A stretch of DNA of 64,000 nucleotides from Pseudomonas frederiksbergensis (lineage in GTDB: Bacteria; Pseudomonadota; Gammaproteobacteria; Pseudomonadales; Pseudomonadaceae). Made by a program: the position numbers and the translations under genes. The notes under the pieces are model-generated. The model was not told the DNA's origin and did not search any database. It was given only the letters and a program-made list of their open reading frames with translations. How positions within the stretch are numbered: position 1 is the stretch's first letter; each line of letters opens with the position of its first letter. This document shows positions 1 through 9,753 of the stretch, piece by piece. The DNA lies in assembly GCF_003732665.1 (NCBI RefSeq), contig NZ_MOBP01000023.1:297469-361468 (forward strand). The letters are read 5' to 3'.

Positions 1-95
1 GAACTGGATTTGAGGTACAGGAACAACAGGATCGAGGCCAGCGCCAGGGCCACCAGGCTGAGCAATGCGAGGCTGCGACGTCGGGACATTTTCAT
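1..95 (-). CDS. N-terminal fragment of a membrane-anchored protein, continues off the window
   Basis: The minus strand opens with an ATG at 95 and reads to the window edge for 31 residues. The fragment has two Lys/Arg-rich turns (MKMSRRRS) followed by a hydrophobic run of about 20 residues, so it begins with a signal anchor or transmembrane helix. Its ATG overlaps the TGA of the upstream di-haem peroxidase in an ATGA arrangement (92-95), so it is almost certainly translationally coupled as the fourth gene of the c-di-GMP operon. The function cannot be read from this fragment; a membrane sensor would fit the operon, but that is inference. Confidence 0.65.
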   Translation of the reverse strand, partial: MKMSRRRSLALLSLVALALASILLFLYLKSS

Positions 96-1051
96 AATGG
101 CTTGCCCTCCCATTCACCGGTCAGGGTCTTGAGAAATTTGATGATCAGGGTCTTGTCTTCGTCCGAGGGCACGCGGCCGAGCTGGTACTTGAACATCACA
201 TCCACGGCGTCTTCGAGGGTTTTTGCCGAGCCGTCGTGGAAGTACGGCGCGGTCACGGCGACGTTGCGCAGGCTCGGGACCTTGAACACGTTGCGGTCCT
301 CTTCATCCTTGGTCACCAGGTAGCGCCCCAGGTCGGTTTCGGTGGGGTTGCCCCGGGCCTGGAAGTAATCGCCCATGACCCCGAATTTCTGGAACATATT
401 GCCGCCGATGTTCACCCCTTGATGGCAGGAAATGCAGCCGTAGTCCTTGAAGCGCTGATAGCCGTATTTTTCATCGAGGGTGAGGATGTCGGTATTGCCT
501 TGCAGGTACTGATCGAAGCGCGAGTTGGCGCTGACCAGCGTGCGCTCGTAGCTGGCCAGGGCGTTTTGCACATTGCCCATGGTCACGCCGTCGGGGTAGG
601 CCTTGGCGAACGCGGTTTTGTAGGTCGGGTCGGCGCTGAGCGTCTGCACCACGTGTTCCCAATTGCTGCCCATTTCGCTGGGGCTTTGCACCACTTCGTG
701 GACCTGGGTTTCCAGGGTGTCGGCACGGCCATTCCAAAACTGGCGAAAATTCAGGGACGCATTAAGTACGCTCGGGGTATTGATGAGCACCGGTTGGCCG
801 TTGAAGCCGATGGAGAACTGTTTGTTATCGGCGCCGCCGCTTTCCAGTCGATGGCAACTGGCACAGGACAGCGTGTTGTTGACCGACAAGCGCGGCTCAT
901 TGAACAACTGGCGACCGAGTTCGACCCGCAGCGGGTTCTGCTGCGGCACCGCAGGCAAGGGTTTGAGCGGTTCATCCAGCGGCGCGGCACTGGCGCTCAG
1001 GCAGATCGCCAACGCAAACACCGCAACGGCAAAGGCAGGGTTGGGCGACAT
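92..1051 (-). CDS. Di-haem cytochrome c peroxidase (CcpA/MauG family)
   Basis: 319 residues. A signal peptide (hydrophobic residues about 6-23, Ala-Ser-Ala-Ala cleavage region) sends it to the periplasm. Two CXXCH haem c motifs, CASCH at 63-67 and CISCH at 206-210, are spaced as in bacterial di-haem peroxidases, which reduce H2O2 with electrons from small cytochromes. The motif TAPYFHDGS near the C-terminus is typical of the family. The ATG at 1051 has an AAGGA-type ribosome site; the longer in-frame extension upstream overlaps the preceding gene and has no signal-peptide logic. It lies 44 nt after a GGDEF-EAL response regulator and overlaps the next gene by ATGA, so it is part of a signalling operon. 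A MauG-like modifying role is an alternative. Confidence 0.9.
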   Translation of the reverse strand: MSPNPAFAVAVFALAICLSASAAPLDEPLKPLPAVPQQNPLRVELGRQLFNEPRLSVNNTLSCASCHRLESGGADNKQFSIGFNGQPVLINTPSVLNASLNFRQFWNGRADTLETQVHEVVQSPSEMGSNWEHVVQTLSADPTYKTAFAKAYPDGVTMGNVQNALASYERTLVSANSRFDQYLQGNTDILTLDEKYGYQRFKDYGCISCHQGVNIGGNMFQKFGVMGDYFQARGNPTETDLGRYLVTKDEEDRNVFKVPSLRNVAVTAPYFHDGSAKTLEDAVDVMFKYQLGRVPSDEDKTLIIKFLKTLTGEWEGKPL

Positions 1052-1095
1052 CGAATAATTCCTTGGCGGTTGGCCTGGGTGGCGTCGTGCGTCGC

Positions 1096-2966
1096 TCATG
1101 TCTGGGCTGAAGGCAGCGGCTTCACCAACATCAAATAATGCGCAAAGGCATCCGGCGCCACGGCTTTGCTGAAGTAGTAACCCTGGCCTTCTTCGCAATG
1201 ATGGGCCTTGAGGAAATCCAGTTGTTCGAGGGTTTCGATGCCTTCGGCGATCACCGTCAGCTTCAGGCTCTTGCCCAGACTGATGATGGCGCTGACCAGG
1301 GCGGCGTCGCTGCTGTCACGGCTCAGGCCGCGAATGAACGACTGGTCGATTTTCAGCACATCGATGGGGAACCGGCGCAGGTAACTCAGGCTGGAATAAC
1401 CGGTGCCGAAGTCATCGATGGCCAGGCGCACGCCCAGGGCCTTGATCCGGTTCAGGGCGGTCACGGTGGCGTCGACGTTCTGCATCAACACGCCTTCGGT
1501 GATTTCCAGTTCCAGCAAGGTCGGGTCCATGCCGGTCTGCTTGAGGATCAGCTCGATGCTTTCCACGAAGTCGCGTTGGCGAAAATCGATGGCCGAGACG
1601 TTCACCGAGATGCAGATTTTCGGCAGCCCGGCGGACGTCCAGATACACGCCTGGCGACAGGCCTGGGCCATCACCCATTTGGTCAGCGGCACAATCAAGC
1701 CGCTGTCTTCGGCCACGGCGATGAAGTCCGAGGGATAGACCCAGCCTTGCCCGGGTTTTTTCCAGCGGATCAGCGCTTCGGCACCCACCACCTGGCCGCT
1801 GCTCAGGTCCATTTTCGGCTGGTAATGCAGCACGAATTCATTGCGCTCCAGGGCCAGGCGAATGCCCGACTCGATGCTCTGCTGGTCCCGGGCGCGCTGG
1901 TTCATCTCGTCGATGAAAAAGCTGAAATCGTTCGGACCGTTTTCCTTGACGTTGCGCATCGCGGTTTCGGCTTTCTTGATCAGCACGATGGCATCGAGGC
2001 CGTCTTCGGGGTAGATGCTGATCCCCAGGCTGGCGGTTACGCTCAGGTCGTGGCCGGCAATGTGTTGCGGCGCGCGGATCGCGTTCAGCAGTTTTTCGGC
2101 GATGCCCTTGGTCTGCTGCGGGTGGCGGATATCGGCCAGGATCACCACGAACTCGTCGGAGCCGTAGCGAAATACCGAATCGGATTCGCGCACCGTGGCC
2201 ACCAGGCTCTGGCCGACGCGTTTGAGCATTTCGTCGCCGGCCGGATGGCCCAGGGCATTGTTGATGCGCTTGAAGCGATCCAGCCCGAGAAACATCACCG
2301 CCAGTTGTTTGTCATGGCGCCGGGACAGAGCCAGGGACTGGTTCAGGCGATCACCGAGCAAGGTGCTGTTGGGCAATTCGGTGAGGATGTCGTATTGCAA
2401 CAGGTGCGAGACCTTGAGCAGCTCATGCACCCGGGCTTCGATGGTCTGTTCCAGGCTCAGGACTTTCATCGCCGCGTCCTGGGCCATCTGCCATTTCCAG
2501 GTCAGGGCACTGGCCATCTGGCGGATTTCCAGGCTGTCGAAGGGTTTTTTCAACACCAGTAGCTGATCGCCGAACTCGAGCCGTTCGGCCATGGCTTCCC
2601 AGCTGTAATCCGAATACGCGGTGCACAGGGCGATTTGCAGGCTGGGATCGGCTTTCCACAACTCTTCGATGGTTTCCAGCCCGTCCCAGCCCGGCGGCAT
2701 GCGCATATCGGTGAACGCCAGGGCATACGGGCGACCTTCAGCCCGGGCGCGCTTGACCAGTTCCAGGGCTTCCTGGCCCTGGTAGGCGGAATCGAGCTGA
2801 AAGGTCAGGCGGTCCGGTTGCAGGGTGCCGAACAGCGCCTCCTCGGTGCCGGCGAGGGACTGTTCCTCTTCCGCGTCGGGGTCGAGGATCTTGCGAAAAT
2901 CCAGGTGAATCGACGGTGTGTCATCGATGATCAGGATGCGCCGGTTGGTCCGCACGAAGGGTGTCT

Positions 2967-2970
<4 letters not shown>
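1096..2970 (-). CDS. Response regulator with receiver, degenerate GGDEF and intact EAL domain
   Basis: 624 residues. The receiver domain spans about 10-150 with acidic D16/D17, phospho-acceptor D88 and K142. A linker helix leads to a GGDEF domain (about 190-350) whose signature is YGSDEF at 269-274, so the second glycine is serine and cyclase activity is doubtful. The EAL domain (370-615) keeps the expected catalytic set: EAL at 398-400, NVS, EITE, DDFGTG, LKID and AEGIE. It should therefore be a phosphorylation-controlled c-di-GMP phosphodiesterase in the cytoplasm. Its ATG overlaps the stop of the upstream gene by 4 nt. The two proteins share the receiver type (the NRRILI start and the DMRMPPGWDGLETIE segment), so they likely respond to the same kinase. 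Confidence 0.92.
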
Positions 2971-5273
<2,303 letters not shown>

Positions 5274-5531
5274 GCACCCTGGGTGACAGCAATTCGAAAC
5301 GGTCTGTTCATAGGGGCATCCTTTCCCTGATCACCTGGCCGAACGGTTACAGAATGTGGATCCGAGTCAGCTCAGCATAGTCCTTTGTAAGGAGTTCGCT
5401 TGGGCGAATGGAGTGAATGAGTTGCGGGCAGTGTCTGAAAATCATCTAGCCTGTAGCTCAGGCTCCGGCAAGAGTGGATGTTTGTCGTTGACCTGGCATA
5501 ACGATGGACCCGTTTCACTCGAGGTGACGCC

Positions 5532-6893
5532 ATGGAAGAGCAACTCCCTACGAATCTGACCGATAAACCCAAGGTGTTGCTGGTCGACGACGAGGAATCA
5601 ATCCTCAGCAGCCTGCGTCGTCTGTTGCGCGGCCAGCCCTACGATGTGCTGTTGGCCACCAGCGGCGCCCAGGCCCTGGAAATCATGGCGCAACAGCCCG
5701 TTGACCTGGTGATGAGCGACGCGCGCATGCCCAATATGGATGGGGCCACGCTGCTGGCCCATATCCATCAGCTCTACCCGGCGACCACGCGCATCCTGCT
5801 CACCGGCTACGCCGATCTGCCGACAATCATCAAGGCGATCAACGACGGGCAGATCCACCGTTACATCAGCAAGCCGTGGAACGACGATGAATTGCAACTG
5901 ACCTTGCGCCAGGCCCTGGAGCATCATCACTCCGAATGTGAACGCCGGCGCCTGGTGCAATTGACCCGCCAGCAGAACGATCAACTGAAAACCCTCAATG
6001 CCACCCTGGAAAAACACGTTGCGGCGCGCACGTCCGAGCTGCAACAGACCGCCGACATGCTCGACCTGGCCTATGAAGAGCTCAAGCACAGCTATGTCAC
6101 CGGCACCGAGGTGTTCTCGTTGCTGGCCAACTTGCGTCTGCCACCGGCCAAGCAGACCAACCGGCAGATCATCGAATTGGTGCGGGTGTACTGCAAACTC
6201 CACGGCCTGGACGAAGGCACCAGCCGCGACCTGACCATGGCCGCCGCGCTCTACAACATCGGCAAGCTGAGCTGGACCGACAGCATGATGATCACGCCGT
6301 CCGACATGCTGCATCACATCGACCGCGACCGTTATCGCGAGTACCCGAAGCAGAGCGAATCGCTGCTGATGACCCTCGACCCGATGAAAGACGCCGCCCG
6401 CCTGATCCTGCATCACCAGGAACGCTGGGACGGCAGCGGCTTCCCCGACCGGCTCAAGGGCGAGGCGATTCCGTTCGGCGCACGGTTGCTGAAACTGGCG
6501 GTGGACTTCATCGAATTGCAGCGCGGGCTGATTCTTGAGCGGCAGATGAACAGCGATGAAGCGCTGGTGTACATCCGCAGCTACGCCGGGCGGCTCTACG
6601 ATCCGGAACTGGTGGAGGATTTCATTCAGGTCTGCGCCGCGTACCTCAGCGACGTGACCCTGGCCGATCCGTCAGTCAAAGTGCTGACCACCCGGGACTT
6701 GGCGCCGGGCATGATCCTGGCGCGCAACCTCAATGCCGACAACGGCATGTTGCTGCTCAATGCCGGCAAGGTGCTGAACGCACCGTTGGTGGACAAACTG
6801 ATCGCGTTTGAAACCATGGAAGGGGCGAAATACAGCGTGTTCGTGAAAATCCCCGAGGAAGTCGAAGCGCTGTTGGAGCGTGCGACCTCCTGA
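5532..6893 (+). CDS. Response regulator with degenerate HD-GYP (YN-GFP) domain
   Basis: 453 residues. Receiver about 12-130 (D19/D20, phospho-acceptor D63, K114), then a coiled coil (about 135-190) and an HD-GYP-type domain (195-370). The metal-binding HD pair is replaced by YN at 241-242 (AALYNIGKL where active enzymes have LHDIGK), while the second half keeps HHQERWDGSGFP at 294-305 with GYP changed to GFP. Loss of HD predicts no c-di-GMP hydrolysis. P. aeruginosa PA2572 is a described protein with the same YN-GYP change, and this looks like its relative. A C-terminal extension (about 385-450) follows. The gene is divergent from the two GGDEF-EAL regulators across 258 nt. A GAGG ribosome site precedes the ATG. 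Confidence 0.9.
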   Translation: MEEQLPTNLTDKPKVLLVDDEESILSSLRRLLRGQPYDVLLATSGAQALEIMAQQPVDLVMSDARMPNMDGATLLAHIHQLYPATTRILLTGYADLPTIIKAINDGQIHRYISKPWNDDELQLTLRQALEHHHSECERRRLVQLTRQQNDQLKTLNATLEKHVAARTSELQQTADMLDLAYEELKHSYVTGTEVFSLLANLRLPPAKQTNRQIIELVRVYCKLHGLDEGTSRDLTMAAALYNIGKLSWTDSMMITPSDMLHHIDRDRYREYPKQSESLLMTLDPMKDAARLILHHQERWDGSGFPDRLKGEAIPFGARLLKLAVDFIELQRGLILERQMNSDEALVYIRSYAGRLYDPELVEDFIQVCAAYLSDVTLADPSVKVLTTRDLAPGMILARNLNADNGMLLLNAGKVLNAPLVDKLIAFETMEGAKYSVFVKIPEEVEALLERATS

Positions 6894-6907
6894 ACACCAC
6901 AATCCCT

Positions 6908-6998
6908 TGTGGGAGCGGGCTTGCTCGCGAAAGCGGTGTTTCAGTCAACATCACTGTTGAATGTTAAATCGCCTTCGCGAGCAAGCCCGCTCCCACAG
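6908..6998. repeat. Paired REP sequences (REPIN-like)
   Basis: Two REP units in head-to-head orientation: TGTGGGAGCGGGCTTGCTCG at the left and its reverse complement at the right, with about 40 nt between. Lies in the gap between convergent-free plus-strand genes and can fold into a long hairpin. Confidence 0.9.
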
Positions 6999-7038
6999 GT
7001 TATGCTTATGGCCTTTTTACTGAGGCCAATCCAGACAC

Positions 7039-7461
7039 ATGTCCACGTCCCCTCGCATCATCCACATTGCCGCCGCCCTGTTGATCGGCCCCGACGGTCG
7101 CACCTTGCTGGTACGCAAACGCGGCACCGAAGCCTTCATGCAACCGGGCGGCAAGATCGAAGCCCATGAGCTTCCCGTCCACGCCCTGGCCCGGGAGCTG
7201 GAAGAAGAACTGAACCTGGTCATTGATCCGGCGCAGGCCACTTACCTGGGGCATTTTTCGGCACCGGCCGCTAACGAGCCCGGATTCATCGTACGGGCCG
7301 AACTCTTTCTGCTGACCATCGACGAAGACGTCTGCCCGGCGGCCGAGATCGAAGAGGTGCGCTGGATCGACCCGGCCACCGACGGCCAACTCACGCTGGC
7401 GCCATTGACACGGGACGTGATCCTGCCGTTTTATCGAGCCTCGTTGACCGCGATCGCCTGA
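7039..7461 (+). CDS. Nudix hydrolase
   Basis: 140 residues, a normal size for a single-domain Nudix enzyme. The Nudix box runs from GGKIEAHE through RELEEEL (about 38-60), matching GX5EX7REUXEE; the usual final glycine is asparagine. The family hydrolyses nucleoside diphosphate-linked compounds, and the substrate cannot be told from sequence. It is followed 24 nt later by a LysE-type exporter and a GNAT acetyltransferase on the same strand, so the three may be cotranscribed. The start ATG at 7039 is not preceded by a strong ribosome site. Confidence 0.88.
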   Translation: MSTSPRIIHIAAALLIGPDGRTLLVRKRGTEAFMQPGGKIEAHELPVHALARELEEELNLVIDPAQATYLGHFSAPAANEPGFIVRAELFLLTIDEDVCPAAEIEEVRWIDPATDGQLTLAPLTRDVILPFYRASLTAIA

Positions 7462-7485
7462 TCAAGACAAGACCAAGGACTGCCC

Positions 7486-8124
7486 ATGATCCCGCTTCAA
7501 GACTGGCTGATCTTCGCCGCCGCCGCGTTGCTGATGGTACTGACGCCGGGGCCGAACATGATTTACCTGATCTCCCGTTCGATCTGTCAGGGGCGCAAGG
7601 CCGGGGTGACCTCGTTGCTCGGCGTGGTGGCGGGATTCTTCGTGCATTTGTTCGCCGCTGCGGCCGGGTTGACCGCGGTGTTCCTGGCGGTGCCGATGGC
7701 GTATGAAGTGCTGAAATGGGCGGGCGCCCTGTACCTGGTGTGGCTGGCCTGGCAGGCGGTCAGGCCCGGCGCGCGTTCACCGTTCGAGGCCCAGCAGTTG
7801 CCGCCGGATTCCTCGCGCAAACTGGTCACCATGGGCTTTCTCACCAGCGCCCTGAACCCGAAGATCGCAGTGTTCTATCTCTCGGTGTTTCCGCAATTCA
7901 TCAGCCCGGAACACGGTTCGGTGTTTACCCAGAGCATCATTCTCGGCCTGACCCAGATCAGCGTGAGTTTTTGCGTCAACCTGCTGATCGCAATTTTCGC
8001 GGCGGGCATCGCCGCGTGGTTCGTCAACAACCCGACCTGGCTGGCGGTGCAGCGTTATTTCATGGGCTTCGTATTGGCGGCGCTGGCCGTGCGGCTGATG
8101 CTTGAGCAGCGCAGGGCGGCATGA
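7486..8124 (+). CDS. LysE/RhtB family amino acid exporter
   Basis: 212 residues with about six hydrophobic segments. The N-terminal part carries TPGPNMIYLISRS (about 20-32), the hallmark of the LysE/RhtB efflux family, which exports amino acids or their derivatives through the inner membrane. The middle loop contains TSALNPKIAVFYLSVFPQF, also typical. Its TGA overlaps the ATG of the GNAT gene (ATGA, 8121-8124), so exporter and acetyltransferase are coupled. A substrate cannot be assigned. An AAGGA ribosome site lies just before the ATG. Confidence 0.9.
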   Translation: MIPLQDWLIFAAAALLMVLTPGPNMIYLISRSICQGRKAGVTSLLGVVAGFFVHLFAAAAGLTAVFLAVPMAYEVLKWAGALYLVWLAWQAVRPGARSPFEAQQLPPDSSRKLVTMGFLTSALNPKIAVFYLSVFPQFISPEHGSVFTQSIILGLTQISVSFCVNLLIAIFAAGIAAWFVNNPTWLAVQRYFMGFVLAALAVRLMLEQRRAA

Positions 8125-8624
8125 GCATGTGGATCGAACGACTGGACGCCAGCCACGCCCTGGATTACCGGGCACTGATGCTCGAAGCCTATGACCTGCA
8201 TCCGCAAGCCTTCACCTCCAGCGTGCGCGAACGTGCCGTGATGCCGCTGAGTTGGTGGGAATCGCGGCTCACCAGCAAGCTGGACGTGGTGTTCGGCGCG
8301 TTCGAGGATGGCCGGTTGTCGGGCATCGTCGGCCTGGCCTTCGAACCCCGGGAAAAGGCCCGGCACAAGGCGACGTTGTTCGGCATGTACGTGTCCGGAA
8401 AGGTTCGCCAGCGCGGCCTCGGGTTTGACCTGGTGCAGGCGGCGCTGGCAGAAGCGCAGAACCATCCGGGCTTGAGGTTGATTCAATTGACCGTGACGGC
8501 GGGCAATGAAGCGGCGTTCAAGCTGTACCGGCGTTGCGGCTTCATCCAGTACGGCCTGGAACCGTTGGCCGTGCGGGTCGGCGAAGACTACTTCGACAAA
8601 ATCCACATGTGGCGCGAGCTCTAA
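8121..8624 (+). CDS. GNAT family N-acetyltransferase
   Basis: 167 residues. The acetyl-CoA binding region shows the beta-strand then R/Q-x-x-G-x-G/A pattern as VRQRGLGFDLVQAAL (about 94-108), and the C-terminal part has NEAAFKLYRRCGF, the usual GNAT motif B. Cytoplasmic acetyltransferase of unknown substrate. It is coupled to the upstream LysE-type exporter by a 4-nt overlap. Export and acetylation of the same small amine would be a reasonable but unproved link. A very long perfect hairpin starts at its stop codon. Confidence 0.87.
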   Translation: MSMWIERLDASHALDYRALMLEAYDLHPQAFTSSVRERAVMPLSWWESRLTSKLDVVFGAFEDGRLSGIVGLAFEPREKARHKATLFGMYVSGKVRQRGLGFDLVQAALAEAQNHPGLRLIQLTVTAGNEAAFKLYRRCGFIQYGLEPLAVRVGEDYFDKIHMWREL

Positions 8625-8712
8625 AGATCGCAGCCTCGTTTCACTCGACAGCTCCTACAGGTGTACGCGAAACCCTGTAGGAGCTGTCGAGTGAAACGAG
8701 GCTGCGATCTTT
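8623..8712. repeat. Long perfect inverted repeat, 39-nt arms
   Basis: Arms 8623-8661 and 8674-8712 are exact reverse complements with a 12-nt loop. Each arm contains CTCGACAGCTCCTAC next to GCAGCCTCG, a second intergenic repeat family (also seen in part at 42623-42654, 42749-42786 and 55536-55611). It sits between the convergent GNAT and metR genes and may act as a bidirectional transcription stop. Confidence 0.9.
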
Positions 8713-8728
8713 TGATTTGCGCTTTTAG

Positions 8729-9658
8729 TCAGCGAACGGCGCTGACGCCGTCGAGGGTGGAGAACGACGTGTCTTTCGCCGTCAGCAAGAAATCGCGCAT
8801 GTACGGCGCATCCAACATGTCTGCGCGAATCCCCGCGTACAGCGTCGCAAACAACCCTTTCTCCCCCAGCCGCTTGGCCTTCACATAACCCCGTGAGCTG
8901 TATTCATGCAGCGCCCAATGGGGCATGCCGCATACGCCGCGACCGCTGGCCACCAGTTGCATCATCATCACCGTCAGTTCCGAGGTGCGGACCTGGGCCG
9001 GTTCGACGTCGGCCGGCTCCAGGAAGCGGGTGAAGATGTCCAGCCGATCCCGCTCCACCGGGTAGGTGATCAGGGTTTCGCTGAGCAAATCCTCCGGCAC
9101 GATGTAGGCCTTGTTGGCCAAACGGTGCTGATTGGCCACCGCGAGCATCGCTTCATAGGTGAACAGCGGCACATAAGTGATCCCGGCCAGTTCCAGCGGA
9201 TCAGAGGTCACCACCAGATCCAGGTCACCCCGGGCCAGGGCCGGCAGTGGGGCGAAGGAGAAACCCGAAGCCAGGTCGAGTTCGACTTCCGGCCAGGCGT
9301 CGCGGAACTGGTCGATGGTCGGCATCAGCCACTGAAAACAACTGTGGCACTCGATGGCCATGTGCAAACGCCCAGCGGTGCCACCGGCCAGCCGTGCGAT
9401 ATCGCGCTCGGCGCCACGCAGCAGCGGCAGGGTGGCGTCGGCCAGTTGCAGCAGGCGCAGACCGGCGCTGGTGAAACGCACCGGTTTGGTCTTGCGCACG
9501 AACAACGGCATGCCCATGCGTTCCTCCAGTTCCTTGAACTGGTGGGACAGCGCCGACTGCGTCAGGTGCAGGCGGTCGGCCGCATCCACCAGGCTATCGG
9601 CTTCGCGCAAGGCGTGCAGGGTCTTCAGGTGACGGATTTCAAGCACCGGGGGCTCCAT
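8729..9658 (-). CDS. metR: LysR-type regulator of methionine synthesis, MetR
   Basis: 309 residues, full LysR length. The N-terminal winged helix-turn-helix (about 6-65, LTQSALSHQFKELEERMG) is followed by an effector domain. The stretch AIECHSCFQWLMP and the overall pattern match enteric MetR, which uses homocysteine as coinducer and activates metE. It is divergent from metE with 95 nt between, the classic metR-metE arrangement, and a MetR-like palindrome lies in that gap. The gene reads from the ATG at 9658, with the DNA-binding helix starting about residue 20. Confidence 0.93.
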   Translation of the reverse strand: MEPPVLEIRHLKTLHALREADSLVDAADRLHLTQSALSHQFKELEERMGMPLFVRKTKPVRFTSAGLRLLQLADATLPLLRGAERDIARLAGGTAGRLHMAIECHSCFQWLMPTIDQFRDAWPEVELDLASGFSFAPLPALARGDLDLVVTSDPLELAGITYVPLFTYEAMLAVANQHRLANKAYIVPEDLLSETLITYPVERDRLDIFTRFLEPADVEPAQVRTSELTVMMMQLVASGRGVCGMPHWALHEYSSRGYVKAKRLGEKGLFATLYAGIRADMLDAPYMRDFLLTAKDTSFSTLDGVSAVR

Positions 9659-9688
9659 GAGGAAAACTTGTGATCAACACGAAAAGGT

Positions 9689-9701
9689 TGAGTTTGTCTC
9701 A
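9689..9701. promoter_or_regulatory. Candidate MetR box between metR and metE
   Basis: TGAGTTTGTCTCA is an inverted repeat with arms TGAG/CTCA and a 5-nt centre, close to the known MetR consensus TGAA-N5-TTCA. It lies 53 nt before the metE ATG and 31 nt before the metR ATG. Confidence 0.5.
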
Positions 9702-9753
9702 TGTTGCCCCGGCTGTCGACAATAGGGCCATCTTTTACAAGGAGAACTTCACC

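Noticed and set aside
1138..2562. A 474-codon plus-strand frame opposite the second GGDEF-EAL gene
   Set aside because: Antisense shadow with the same biased composition.
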